From DATEDA01 sp035286595 (GTDB lineage: Bacteria; Pseudomonadota; Gammaproteobacteria; Burkholderiales; SG8-39), in the NCBI GenBank assembly GCA_035286595.1, contig DATEDA010000183.1, positions 1 to 31,599 of the forward strand: a DNA stretch of 31,599 nucleotides, given 5' to 3'. Below are positions 7,843-16,131 of this stretch, one piece after another (the first letter of the stretch is position 1; each line of letters opens with the position of its first letter). The position numbers and the translations under genes were made by a program. Under the pieces are notes generated by a model. The model was given only the letters and a program-made list of their open reading frames with translations, searched no databases and was not told where the DNA came from.

Positions 7843-10586
7843 GCCGCGCGCTTCTGTTTCCTGGCGGCCGCGGGTTTCCGTGACGCCGTCTTCCGCGCCG
7901 TCTTCTTCGTTCCGGGACCACGCTTCGCCGCCACGCGGGCGACCCGCGGCTGGGCGCGCTTCGCGACCGGCGGCGGCAGCGGCTTCCCTTTCGTCGGCTT
8001 GAGCGTATAGACGTTGCGCTCGGGCGCGGCGTCGCGCGCCGTGCGGCCCGTTGGCGGCGGCGCCTTCCCTTCGGCAGCGGGCGCCTTCCGCGCGCCCTTC
8101 CCTGCGGCGGCGGCGGGCTTCGCGGCACGCGGCGCGAACTCGAACCCCACCCTGCCGTCCGGCTGGCGCACCAGGAACGCCGAGAACGGCCGGCCTTTCT
8201 TCGAGATGAAGCGGTGCAGGAGATCGGTCTTGCCGGTGGCCAGCAGCTTCACCATCTGCTCGGGCTCGATCGGGCGCTGCAGGATGATCTTGCCCGAGCG
8301 GAAGTCGCAGGTCCGCCCGGGCCCGACGGCGCGCTCGCAGAGGTACGCGAGCTCGTGGTCGAACACGCGCGCGCCGCACTTCGGACAGGGGCCGAGCGGC
8401 TCCTTCCCCGAGAAGTCGACCGGCTCGGCGTCGCGGCCGTCCTGGCCGCCCTGACCGAAGTCGAGCTGGGCGGTGAAGTCGTCCCGCAGCTTGAGCATCG
8501 CCGCGAACGGCCGGCCGATGCGGCTGCGGAAGCCTTGCAGCGGGCCGATCGCGCGCGTGGTGATGAGCGCCTCGACCTCCTCGGACTCGATGCGGCGGCC
8601 GGCGATGACCTTCCAGATGGCGAAGTCGCAGTTCGCGCACTGGAACTTCTTGTAGTTCTCGTTCACGGTGCCGCCGCACTTCGGGCACTTGACCTGCAGC
8701 GTGGAGATCGTGTCGTCGGCCAGCGTGCCGCGCTTGACGCGCTCCACGAGGTCCCGCGTCGTCTCGACGATGTGCTCCATGAACTCCTCGCGCCGGAGCC
8801 GGCCCTGCTCCATCTGCTTGAGCTTGAACTCCCAGGTGCCGGTGAGCTCGGGCGAGCGCAGCTCGTCGATGCCGAACTTGTCGAGCGCGTAGACGAGATC
8901 GAACGCTTTCGCCGTCGGCTGCAGCTCGCGGCCGGAGCGATGGACGTAGTCCTCGTAGATGAGGCCTTCGATGATGGAGGCGCGGGTCGCCGGCGTGCCG
9001 AGACCCTTTTCGCGCATCGCTTCGCGCAGCTCCTCGTCCTCGACGAGCTTGCCCGCACCCTCCATCGCGGTGAGGAGCGTCGCCTCGGTGTAACGGGCGG
9101 GCGGCCTGGTCCGGTTCGGCTGCACCTCGACCGCGACGGTCTGCGCCTTGCCGTCGGGCACCGGTGCGAGCGTCGGCGTGCCGGGGTCCTCGGCCTCCTT
9201 GCCGTACACCGCGAGCCAGCCGGCCTGCACCATGACGCGGCCCTCGCTCTTGAACGGCTCGTCCGCGACGCGCGTGATGCGGGTTGTGACGAGGAACTCC
9301 GCCGTCGGGAAGAACGCCGCCAGGAAGCGCTTCGTCACCAGGTCGTAGAGCTTGTGCTCCGCCTCCGACAGATGCTTCGGCGCCTGCAGCGTCGGGATGA
9401 TCGCGAAGTGGTCGGAGATCTTCTCGTTGTTGAAGACCCGCTTGTTGGGCCTCACCCAGCCTTCGCCGAGGATCTTGTCGGCGAACGGGGCGTACCCGCG
9501 CGTCGTCGCGGCCTTGCCGCGAAGCATGTCCAGGGTCTTCTTGACCGTGCCGACGTAATCCTCGGGAAGAGCCCGCGAATCGGTTCGCGGATACGTGAGC
9601 ACCTTGTGCCGCTCGTACAGCGCCTGCGCGAGCGAGAGCGTCGCCCGGGCGGAAAACCCGAACCGGCCGTTCGCCTCGCGCTGCAAGCTCGTGAGGTCGT
9701 AGAGCAACGGCGGCGCCTGGGTGGTCGGTTTCGACTCCTCGGTGACGACGCCGGGCTTGCCGAGGCACTTGGCGCGGAGCGCTTCGGCGCGCGCTTGGTC
9801 CCAGAGCCGCTCGGCGCGGGCGTCGGGATCGTCGTCCTTGCGCTCGAAGCGCTCGTCGAACCAGCGGCCCTGATACTCGCCGCCGCGGCCGGCGAAGGTG
9901 CCGTGGACCTCCCAGTAGTCGCGCACGACGAAGCTCTTGATCCGCTGCTCGCGCTCGACCAGGATCGCGAGCGTCGGCGTCTGCACGCGCCCGACGGTGG
10001 TCTTGTAGAACCCGCCGTCCTTCGAGTTGAAGGCGGTCATCGCGCGCGTGCCGTTGATGCCCACCAGCCAGTCGGATTCCGAGCGGCAGACTGCAGCGTC
10101 GGCGAGCGGATGCATCTCGCGGTCGGTCCGGAGGCGCTCGAAGCCCTCGCGGATCGACGGCTGGGTCATCGACTGCAGCCACAGCCGCTGGATCGGCTTC
10201 TTCGCCGCGGCGTGGCGCATGATGTAGCGGAAGATGAGCTCGCCCTCCCGGCCGGCGTCGCAGGCGTTGATCAGGCCGTCGACGTCCTTGCGCTTGATCA
10301 GGCCGAGCAGGAGCTTGAGGCGGTCGGCGGACTTCTCGATCGGCCGCAGGTCGAAGTGGGGCGGGATCACCGGCAGGTTCGCGAACGACCACTTGCCGCG
10401 CTTCACCTCGTACTGCTCCGGGGCCACGAGCTCGAGCAGATGCCCGATCGCCGACGAGAGGACGTACTCGTCGGACTCGAAGTACTCGCCGCGCCGCGCG
10501 AAGCCCCCCAGCGCCCGCGCGATGTCGCTGGCGACGGACGGCTTTTCCGCGATGATGAGTTTCTTACCCACGTGAGTGGCAGGCAT
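7839..10586 (-). CDS. topB: DNA topoisomerase III
   Basis: This is a type IA topoisomerase that cuts and passes single strands and helps resolve recombination and replication intermediates. The 915-residue product starts GKKLIIAEKPSVASDIARAL and has the TOPRIM acidic cluster NACDAGREGELIFRYI. The active-site tyrosine is Y332 in LTYPRTDSR (E. coli TopB Y328). C-terminal zinc-ribbon repeats follow: C634-x2-C637 with C650-x2-C653, then a second CPKCGARVFDH unit. The protein ends in a roughly 100-residue Lys/Arg/Ala/Pro-rich tail. It is much longer than E. coli TopB (653) because of the zinc repeats and tail. The ATG at 10586 gives a normal N-terminus but lacks an obvious ribosome binding site. 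It lies downstream of smg and dprA and converges on gyrB. Confidence 0.96.
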   Translation of the reverse strand: MPATHVGKKLIIAEKPSVASDIARALGGFARRGEYFESDEYVLSSAIGHLLELVAPEQYEVKRGKWSFANLPVIPPHFDLRPIEKSADRLKLLLGLIKRKDVDGLINACDAGREGELIFRYIMRHAAAKKPIQRLWLQSMTQPSIREGFERLRTDREMHPLADAAVCRSESDWLVGINGTRAMTAFNSKDGGFYKTTVGRVQTPTLAILVEREQRIKSFVVRDYWEVHGTFAGRGGEYQGRWFDERFERKDDDPDARAERLWDQARAEALRAKCLGKPGVVTEESKPTTQAPPLLYDLTSLQREANGRFGFSARATLSLAQALYERHKVLTYPRTDSRALPEDYVGTVKKTLDMLRGKAATTRGYAPFADKILGEGWVRPNKRVFNNEKISDHFAIIPTLQAPKHLSEAEHKLYDLVTKRFLAAFFPTAEFLVTTRITRVADEPFKSEGRVMVQAGWLAVYGKEAEDPGTPTLAPVPDGKAQTVAVEVQPNRTRPPARYTEATLLTAMEGAGKLVEDEELREAMREKGLGTPATRASIIEGLIYEDYVHRSGRELQPTAKAFDLVYALDKFGIDELRSPELTGTWEFKLKQMEQGRLRREEFMEHIVETTRDLVERVKRGTLADDTISTLQVKCPKCGGTVNENYKKFQCANCDFAIWKVIAGRRIESEEVEALITTRAIGPLQGFRSRIGRPFAAMLKLRDDFTAQLDFGQGGQDGRDAEPVDFSGKEPLGPCPKCGARVFDHELAYLCERAVGPGRTCDFRSGKIILQRPIEPEQMVKLLATGKTDLLHRFISKKGRPFSAFLVRQPDGRVGFEFAPRAAKPAAAAGKGARKAPAAEGKAPPPTGRTARDAAPERNVYTLKPTKGKPLPPPVAKRAQPRVARVAAKRGPGTKKTARKTASRKPAAARKQKRAA

Positions 10587-10644
10587 GTTCAGCCGCTAGA
10601 GCCTTCGCGCGGGCAAGGGAAGCAAGGCGGCGAAGGAGCGCCGG

Positions 10645-10673
10645 AGTTTAAGGATCCGTCCGGCGGGAGGCAA
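10645..10673 (-). promoter_or_regulatory. Candidate topB promoter
   Basis: On the minus strand TTGCCT (10668-10673) and TAAACT (10645-10650), each four of six to consensus, are separated by exactly 17 bp. They would start transcription about 50 nt before topB. The promoter sits inside a GC-rich hairpin (arms 10658-10664 and 10674-10680). topB may therefore have its own promoter as well as readthrough from smg. The prediction is weak. Confidence 0.35.
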
Positions 10674-10696
10674 GCCGGACCGCACCGCCGGGGCTG

Positions 10697-11155
10697 CTAA
10701 TGGATGTGCCGCGGGCCGCCCTCGGGCAGCAGCTCTTCGAGGATCAGCGTGTCGACGCTGCCGCGGCGGGCCCACAGCACCATGAGCGTGATGACCTTCA
10801 GCTTGTCGAGCTCGACGACCTCGTCCTCGATGGCCATCGCGCGGTCGATGATCAGCTCGCGCAGCGGCGGCGTGAGCACGCGCGCGCCCTCCAGGAAGGC
10901 GAGGAAGCCGCGGCTCTCGGTCGGCAGCTTCGCGAGCTCGTCGCTGGTGTAGCCGCGGAATCCGTCGCAGAGCTCGAATGCCTCCGGATACACGGCCTCC
11001 TGCGGCGTGCCGAGGCCGCGCAGCCAGTCGAGCGCGTCGTGGATGTCCCCGTTCTCGAAGCCCGCCGCCGTCAGCTTCTCCGCCAGGGCGTCGTGGTCCG
11101 GCGTGGCCTCGTTGTGGTAGTAGTTCTCGAACAGGTAGACGAGGATGTCGAACAT
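10697..11155 (-). CDS. smg: Smg family protein (DUF494)
   Basis: Smg is a conserved protein of uncertain biochemical role that is encoded next to dprA in many beta- and gammaproteobacteria. The 152-residue product has the family N-terminus MFDILVYLFENYY and the C-terminal segment LDKLKVITLMVLWARRG. It is acidic and mostly helical by inspection, with no signal peptide or membrane helix. I chose the ATG at 11155, which gives the canonical MFDIL start. An upstream in-frame start at 11284 would run into dprA. It begins 17 nt after the dprA stop, with an AGGAG element about 14 nt upstream, a longer spacing than usual. It is probably cotranscribed with dprA. Confidence 0.94.
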   Translation of the reverse strand: MFDILVYLFENYYHNEATPDHDALAEKLTAAGFENGDIHDALDWLRGLGTPQEAVYPEAFELCDGFRGYTSDELAKLPTESRGFLAFLEGARVLTPPLRELIIDRAMAIEDEVVELDKLKVITLMVLWARRGSVDTLILEELLPEGGPRHIH

Positions 11156-11172
11156 CGAGGTGTGGACGGCTC

Positions 11173-12249
11173 CTAAGCGATGCGTTGATAACGCCCGCCG
11201 GGCAGGCTCGCGACCCTGCCTTCCAGCTCCAGCTGCAACAGCATCGCCGATACGGTATCGGGCGTCAAGCCGCTGCGCTGGCACAAGGTGTCAACATTGC
11301 ACGGGTCGTAGCCCAGGTGTTCGAGCAATTCGTGCGCTACTTCCGGTGACGATTGCGCCACAGTGCGCGCCGGCGCCGGAAGCCGCAACTCGCCGAGCAC
11401 GTCCTGCGCGCTCTCGACGAGCTTCGCACCGTCCTTGATGAGCGCGTGGCAGCCCTTCGAGAGCGGCGAGTGGATCGAGCCGGGGATCGCGAACACGTCG
11501 CGCCCCTGCTCGGCCGCGAGGCGCGCGGTGATCAGCGAGCCGCTCGCGAGCGCCGCTTCGACGACCAGGACGCCGCGCGCAAGCCCGCTGATCAGGCGGT
11601 TGCGGCGCGGGAAGTTGCCGCCGATCGCGGGCGTACCGAGCGGGAACTCGGACACCACCGCGCCGCGCTCGGCGATTGCGCGGTGCAGGTCGGCGTTGCG
11701 CGGCGGATACGCGACGTCGACGCCTGAACCGAGAACCGCGACCGTGGTGCCCTCGCCATCGAGCGCGCCGCGATGGGCGGCGGCGTCGATCCCGAGCGCG
11801 AGACCGCTGACGATCGTGAGCCCCGCCTCGCTGAAGGCGCGCGCGAAGCTCGTCGCGTTCGCGATCCCCTGGGGTGTCGCATTGCGGCTGCCGACGATTG
11901 CCAGGCTCGGGCGCGAGAGGAGGTCCGTCCGGCCGTCGACGTACAGCAGCGCGGGTGGATCGGCGATCTCGAGCAGCCGCGGCGGGTACTCGCGATCCGC
12001 GAGCGTGACGACGGCGTGCCCTGGAGCCTCCGCCCAACGCAGGGCGGCCGCGACGGCGGTGGCCTGGTCGTCGGCCGCGAGGATCCGCGGGGCGAGCACC
12101 TCTCCGACCGACCGGGCGAGCGCGGCGCGCCCGGCGGCGAGCGCCTGCGACGGGAGGCCGAAATCCGACAACAGCTTACGGAGCGTCTGCCCGCCGAGGC
12201 CGGGCACCAGGGTAAGGCGGAGCCAGGCCGCGAGCTCGGGGTCCGGCAT
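11173..12249 (-). CDS. dprA: DNA-processing protein DprA
   Basis: DprA binds incoming single-stranded DNA during natural transformation and loads RecA. The 358-residue product has an N-terminal helical segment (1-75), a Rossmann-like core with GSRNATPQG (120-128), SGLALGID (148-155) and FPRRNRLISGL (213-223), and a C-terminal winged-helix-like domain (about 300-358). All expected core motifs are present, so the protein looks functional. The ATG at 12249 lies 20 nt after the stop of the LysM gene. There is no strong ribosome binding site. It is probably expressed with the LysM gene and smg. DprA alone does not prove competence, because it is widely conserved. Confidence 0.97.
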   Translation of the reverse strand: MPDPELAAWLRLTLVPGLGGQTLRKLLSDFGLPSQALAAGRAALARSVGEVLAPRILAADDQATAVAAALRWAEAPGHAVVTLADREYPPRLLEIADPPALLYVDGRTDLLSRPSLAIVGSRNATPQGIANATSFARAFSEAGLTIVSGLALGIDAAAHRGALDGEGTTVAVLGSGVDVAYPPRNADLHRAIAERGAVVSEFPLGTPAIGGNFPRRNRLISGLARGVLVVEAALASGSLITARLAAEQGRDVFAIPGSIHSPLSKGCHALIKDGAKLVESAQDVLGELRLPAPARTVAQSSPEVAHELLEHLGYDPCNVDTLCQRSGLTPDTVSAMLLQLELEGRVASLPGGRYQRIA

Positions 12250-12269
12250 CGGTGACGCCGGCGCGGGGC

Positions 12270-13430
12270 TCAGGGGGTCGAGACGAAATCCCCCAGCCAG
12301 ACCGGCCGCTCGACGCCCAGCGTGAGCGCGTAGGAGAGGTTCTCGAACGTGCGGAACACCATCATCAGGCCGTACCGCTCCTCGGGGAGCGGAAACGGCT
12401 GCGTGCGCCGCTCGCCCATGTAGAACGGGCCGGTGCTGCGATCGTTGTAGATCACCGTGCTGCGCGAGATGGCGAGCACGTGGCCCGGCTCCAGGCCGTC
12501 CTTGGCGCCGCGGTTGATGCTGACGATTGCGAGGTTGCCCGCTTCACCGCCGAGGCGCTGCAGGGTATCGCGGTAACCGGCGGCGCCCTGGCTGTAGTAG
12601 TCGCTGCGCGCGTCGGTGACGCCGCCGTAGATCGACATGATGCGGCCGCGGATCGGCTTCTCCGGCGCGCGCGGCGCGAACGAGAAGATCTGCGGCTGCG
12701 GCGCGATCACGAGCCGATCACCGGTCGTGATCTCCTGAGTCGACGACAGGATCTGCACCGTCGCGGGGTTGCCCGTGCGCGTGAGGCGCGCGGCGCCGAG
12801 ATAGATGGCCTCGAAGCCGAGCGTCCGGTCCGTGTCCGGGTCGACGAGCGCGCCGCCGCGCCGGTACACCTGCCACAACGGCTCCTTGGTGTCGCCGAAG
12901 CCGGCGACGTACGCCCGGGAGCTCGCGCCGATGTTGTAGCGGCCTTCCTGGGTGGCGACGATCCGCGGGGCCCCGTCGAGTCCGTCGTGCTCGATGACCA
13001 GCGGCTGGGAGAGGAACGGCTCGATCGCCTTCAGCGGGATGGTCGGGATCGCTTCCGCCGCGAGCCGCTCCGCGCGGATGCGCGGCCGGACGTCCGGAGG
13101 GGCGCCGGGAGCCCCCGGGGCGCGCTCGACCGCGAGGGTCGGGCCCGCCCGGTCGAGGCGCACGACCTCGCCCGGGTAGATGAGGTGCGGGTTGCGGATC
13201 TCGTCCTTGTTCAGGCGCCAGATCTGGGGCCAGCGCCAGGGCTCCTTCAGGAACTTCGCGGCGATATCCCAGAGCGTGTCGCCCTTCTGCACGGTGTAAC
13301 TGTCGGGCGCACCGGGCGCGAGCTCGAGCACGTTCCCGGTCACGCGCGGGTCCGTCTGCTGCTGCGCCCAGGCGGCCGCGAGTGCGAGCGCAAGGGTCAG
13401 CAGAATCGCCGTGCTAGACTTCTTGAACAT
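12270..13430 (-). CDS. Secreted LysM domain protein
   Basis: This is an exported protein with a peptidoglycan-binding LysM domain. Of 386 residues, 1-22 form a signal peptide (basic start MFKKSS, a hydrophobic core, cleavage likely after AWA). The LysM domain covers about 44-92 (YTVQKGDTLWDIAAKFL to IYPGEVVRL). The remaining roughly 290 residues resemble the uncharacterised C-terminal region of LysM proteins encoded beside dprA in betaproteobacteria. No peptidase or hydrolase motif is apparent. The ATG at 13430 is preceded by GAGG at 5-nt spacing. It is divergent from def and is the first gene of the leftward LysM-dprA-smg cluster. Cell-wall binding is inferred from the domain; the exact role is unknown. 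Confidence 0.9.
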   Translation of the reverse strand: MFKKSSTAILLTLALALAAAWAQQQTDPRVTGNVLELAPGAPDSYTVQKGDTLWDIAAKFLKEPWRWPQIWRLNKDEIRNPHLIYPGEVVRLDRAGPTLAVERAPGAPGAPPDVRPRIRAERLAAEAIPTIPLKAIEPFLSQPLVIEHDGLDGAPRIVATQEGRYNIGASSRAYVAGFGDTKEPLWQVYRRGGALVDPDTDRTLGFEAIYLGAARLTRTGNPATVQILSSTQEITTGDRLVIAPQPQIFSFAPRAPEKPIRGRIMSIYGGVTDARSDYYSQGAAGYRDTLQRLGGEAGNLAIVSINRGAKDGLEPGHVLAISRSTVIYNDRSTGPFYMGERRTQPFPLPEERYGLMMVFRTFENLSYALTLGVERPVWLGDFVSTP

Positions 13431-13447
13431 AGCGACCTCGGTCCAAT

Positions 13448-13494
13448 CTTAGACTAAGTGTTTGATTTAGTTCGGCTGGCTGGGCTAGTCTAAG
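13448..13494. repeat. Inverted repeat in the LysM-def divergent intergenic region
   Basis: CTTAGACTA (13448-13456) is repeated as its exact reverse complement TAGTCTAAG (13486-13494), with a 29-bp gap. The left copy extends to CTTAGACTAAG (13448-13458), which is itself nearly palindromic. The pair lies between the divergent LysM and def genes, where a regulator could act on both, or where the RNA could fold. I know of no regulator with this site. Confidence 0.6.
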
Positions 13495-13542
13495 GACTTC
13501 CTTGAAATTCTGCACCTAATTATTTCACGCAGCAAGCAATTG

Positions 13543-14049
13543 ATGGCTCTACTGAATGTCCTCCGATACCCGGATCCCCGTCTGCACAAGGTGGCGCGGC
13601 CGGTCGAGCGGGTCGATGACGACATCCGGCGGCTGGTCCGGGACATGGCCGAAACCATGTACGCGGCGCCCGGCATCGGGCTCGCCGCCACGCAGGTCGA
13701 CGTCCACAAGCAGATCATCGTGATCGACGTCTCCGACACCCGAGACGAGCTCCTGGTGCTGATCGACCCCGAAATTCTGTGGCGGAGCGAGGCGGAAAAG
13801 GAATGCGAGGAGGGTTGCCTGTCAGTCCCGGGCGTCTACGAGCGGGTCACCCGGTCCGAGCGGATCCGAGTGCGCGCGCTCGATGCCGACGGGAACGCGT
13901 TCGAGCGCGACGCCGAAGGCCTGCTCGCGGTCTGCATCCAGCACGAGATGGATCACCTGCGGGGCAAGGTGTTCGTCGAGTACCTCTCCCGCCTCAAGCA
14001 GAGCCGCATTCGCGCCAAGCTGCAGAAGCAGCTGCGCCAGACCGCCTGA
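13543..14049 (+). CDS. def: Peptide deformylase
   Basis: Peptide deformylase removes the formyl group from the N-terminal methionine of new proteins, using a bound metal ion. The 168-residue product contains all three family motifs: GIGLAATQ (44-51), EEGCLS (89-94, metal ligand C92) and HEMDH (134-138, ligands H134 and H138, catalytic E135). The ATG at 13543 gives the typical start MALLNVLRYPDPRL. A TTG one codon upstream is less likely. No clear ribosome binding site is visible. It leads the def-fmt pair, in which Fmt adds the formyl group and Def removes it. The gap to fmt is 110 bp. Confidence 0.98.
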   Translation: MALLNVLRYPDPRLHKVARPVERVDDDIRRLVRDMAETMYAAPGIGLAATQVDVHKQIIVIDVSDTRDELLVLIDPEILWRSEAEKECEEGCLSVPGVYERVTRSERIRVRALDADGNAFERDAEGLLAVCIQHEMDHLRGKVFVEYLSRLKQSRIRAKLQKQLRQTA

Positions 14050-14159
14050 GCGCGCCGGGCCGCCCCAAGCGCGAACCCTTGGCGCGAAGCGACAAGGTAG
14101 CCTAACGAGCCCGGTCGGCCACCCGCGCTGGACGCACGGCCGTCGGCGCCATCCCCGCC

Positions 14160-15104
14160 ATGCGACTCGTCTTCGCCGGAACGCCCCGGTTCGCGGTGCC
14201 CGCGCTGGAGGCGCTTGCGGCGGCGGGTCACGAGCTCACGGCGGTCCTCACGCAGCCCGACCGCCCGGCGGGCCGCGGCCTGGCGGCGGCGGCCGGGCCG
14301 GTGAAGCAGGCCGCGCAGCGCCGGGGCGTTCCCGTGCTGCAGCCGCCGACGCTGAAGGATGCGGCGGTACAAGCGCGGCTCGCCGAGCTCGCACCTGAGG
14401 CGCTGGTCGTCGCCGCTTACGGGCTCATCCTGCCGCAGGCGGTGCTCGATATTCCGCGTCTCGGCGCGCTGAACATCCACGCGTCGCTGCTCCCGCGGTG
14501 GCGCGGGGCGGCGCCGATCGAGCGCGCCCTGCTCGCCGGCGACCCGGTCACGGGGGTCTGCATCATGCAGATGGACGCGGGGCTCGACACCGGGCCGGTG
14601 CTCCTGCGCGACGAGCTTCCGATCACGTCGGGGGACACCGCCGGGACGCTGCACGACAAGCTCGCCGCGCTCGGCGCGCGGCTCCTCGTCACCGCGCTCG
14701 ACGGTCTCGCCAGCGGGACGCTGCGGCCGACCCCGCAGCCTAGCGAAGGCGCGACCTACGCCGCGAAGATCGAGAAGAACGAGACCCGCCTCGATTGGTC
14801 GCGGAGCGCGAGCGAGGCCGAGCGCCAGGTGCGCGCGTTCAACCCCGCGCCGGGCGCCGCGGCGCGCGTGCGCGGCGCCGAGCTCAAGATCTGGCGCGCG
14901 GCGGTCGTCGCGGCCCGCGGGGCGCCCGGGGCGGTCCTCACCGCCGGCGCGGACGGGATCAGCGTGGCCTGCGGCGACGGTGCGCTCCGGCTCGAGGAGC
15001 TCCAGCGGGCGGGGGGTCGGCGCCTGCCGGCCGCCGCGTTCCTGCGTGGCTTCCCGCTCGCGCCGGGGGACCGGTTCGAGCCGGTAACAACCGGAAACAA
15101 TTGA
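14160..15104 (+). CDS. fmt: Methionyl-tRNA formyltransferase
   Basis: Fmt formylates initiator Met-tRNA with 10-formyltetrahydrofolate. The 314-residue product begins MRLVFAGTPRFAVPAL. It has the catalytic trio N105, H107 (LNIHASLLPRWRGAAPI) and D143 (MDAGLDTG), and a C-terminal tRNA-binding domain after the FNPAPGA segment near residue 237. Length and motifs are standard. It follows def by 110 bp, the usual pairing. A weak 5-bp hairpin in that gap is not a convincing terminator. The end of fmt overlaps the -35 box of the predicted htpX heat-shock promoter. Confidence 0.98.
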   Translation: MRLVFAGTPRFAVPALEALAAAGHELTAVLTQPDRPAGRGLAAAAGPVKQAAQRRGVPVLQPPTLKDAAVQARLAELAPEALVVAAYGLILPQAVLDIPRLGALNIHASLLPRWRGAAPIERALLAGDPVTGVCIMQMDAGLDTGPVLLRDELPITSGDTAGTLHDKLAALGARLLVTALDGLASGTLRPTPQPSEGATYAAKIEKNETRLDWSRSASEAERQVRAFNPAPGAAARVRGAELKIWRAAVVAARGAPGAVLTAGADGISVACGDGALRLEELQRAGGRRLPAAAFLRGFPLAPGDRFEPVTTGNN

Positions 15105-15128
15105 ATTTTTTGGCGGAATCCCCATCTA
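15100..15128 (+). promoter_or_regulatory. Predicted RpoH (sigma-32) promoter of htpX
   Basis: ATTGAA (15100-15105, matching CTTGAA at five of six) is followed after 14 bp by CCCCATCTA (15120-15128), an exact match to the heat-shock -10 pattern CCCCATNTA. The -35 overlaps the fmt stop codon. Transcription would start near 15135, about 33 nt before htpX. In E. coli htpX belongs to the sigma-32 regulon, so the match is biologically sensible. Confidence 0.75.
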
Positions 15129-15167
15129 ACGAGGTGCGCAAGTCGTTGGCGCACAACGGAGAAGGGA

Positions 15168-16013
15168 ATGATCGGTAACTGGCTGAAGACCGGGCTCCTG
15201 ATGGCGGGGATCCTGGCGCTGTTCGGCGCCATCGGCGGCGTGATCGGCGGACAGCAGGGCATGCTCGTCGCGCTCGCGATCGGCGGCGCGATGAATTTCT
15301 TCGCCTACTGGTTCTCGGACAAGATGGTGCTCGCGATGTACCGCGCGCAGGAGGTCGACGAGACCTCCGCGCCACAGCTCTACCGCATGGTCCGGGAGCT
15401 CGCGGCGCGCGCCGCGCTGCCGATGCCGCGCGTGTACCTGATCGACCAGGCGCAGCCGAACGCGTTCGCGACCGGCCGCAACCCCGAGCACGCGGCGGTC
15501 GCCGCGACGACCGGACTCCTGCGGCTGCTTACGCCCAGGGAGCTTCGCGGCGTGATGGCGCACGAGCTCGCGCACGTCAAGCACCGCGACATCCTGATCT
15601 CGACGATCTCGGCCACCGTCGCCGGGGCCATCGCCACGCTCGCCAACTTCGGCATGCTGTTCGGCGGCGCGCACAACGACCGCGAAGGCGGGGGCAACCC
15701 GCTCATCGCGATCCTGGTTCTGATCCTCGCGCCGATCGCGGCGATGCTGATCCAGTTCGCGATCTCGCGCACGCGCGAGTTCGGCGCCGACCGCCGGGGC
15801 GCCGACATCTCCGGCGACCCGCGGGCACTCGCCGACGCGCTGGCGAAGGTCGAGGCCTACGCACGCGGCATCCCGAACCCGACGGCGGAAGCTCACCCCG
15901 CGACTGCGCAGATGATGATCGTCAACCCGCTCTCGGGCGGCGGCATCAAGGGGCTGTTCAGCACGCACCCCGCCACCGCGGAACGCATCGCGCGGCTGCA
16001 CGCGATGGCCTGA
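15168..16013 (+). CDS. htpX: Membrane zinc protease HtpX
   Basis: HtpX is a heat-induced inner-membrane M48 metalloprotease that degrades misfolded membrane proteins. The 281-residue product has two N-terminal membrane helices (about 8-28 and 31-49) and the zinc motif HELAH at 132-136 (H132, catalytic E133, H136). Two further hydrophobic segments follow (about 143-166 and 178-198), and the third ligand region is REFGAD (E204). The ATG at 15168 has a good ribosome binding site (GGAGAAGGG just upstream). It is preceded by a near-consensus RpoH promoter and followed by an intrinsic terminator at 16038, so it probably forms a single-gene heat-shock unit. Confidence 0.97.
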   Translation: MIGNWLKTGLLMAGILALFGAIGGVIGGQQGMLVALAIGGAMNFFAYWFSDKMVLAMYRAQEVDETSAPQLYRMVRELAARAALPMPRVYLIDQAQPNAFATGRNPEHAAVAATTGLLRLLTPRELRGVMAHELAHVKHRDILISTISATVAGAIATLANFGMLFGGAHNDREGGGNPLIAILVLILAPIAAMLIQFAISRTREFGADRRGADISGDPRALADALAKVEAYARGIPNPTAEAHPATAQMMIVNPLSGGGIKGLFSTHPATAERIARLHAMA

Positions 16014-16037
16014 CCTCGATCTTTCCGTGTTTGCCGG

Positions 16038-16062
16038 ACGCCGGGCCTCGCGCCCGGCGTTT
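16038..16062 (+). terminator. Intrinsic terminator after htpX
   Basis: A perfect 9-bp GC-rich stem, ACGCCGGGC (16038-16046) with GCCCGGCGT (16052-16060), has a 5-nt loop and runs into TTTCGCTT. The U tract is short but the stem is very stable. It starts 24 bp after the htpX stop and separates htpX from rsmB. Confidence 0.7.
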
Positions 16063-16105
16063 CGCTTCCCGACCTCGCACGGCGGGCCTCCCGGATGGCA
16101 CCGCA

Positions 16106-16111
16106 TATAAT
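16106..16111 (+). promoter_or_regulatory. -10 element upstream of rsmB
   Basis: A perfect TATAAT lies 20 bp before the rsmB start codon and just after the htpX terminator. No good -35 is visible 16-18 bp upstream. A start near 16118 would give a leader of only about 14 nt with no ribosome binding site. Confidence 0.4.
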
Positions 16112-16131
16112 CTCCGCCCGCCCCGCCGCCG

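Noticed and set aside
10658..10680. A 7-bp GC-rich hairpin between smg and topB, considered as a terminator.
   Set aside because: There is no U tract on either strand, and the hairpin overlaps a possible topB -35 box, so termination is not supported.
8214..10700. An 828-codon plus-strand frame opposite topB.
   Set aside because: topB on the other strand has all catalytic and zinc motifs; the antisense product has no domain and skewed composition.
14060..14092. A CCAAG/CTTGG hairpin between def and fmt, considered as a terminator or attenuator.
   Set aside because: The stem has only 5 bp with an 8-nt loop and no U run; it is likely chance in GC-rich sequence.
15070..15085. GGTTCGAGCC resembling a tRNA T-loop.
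   Set aside because: It lies inside the fmt coding sequence and no acceptor or anticodon stems can be built around it.
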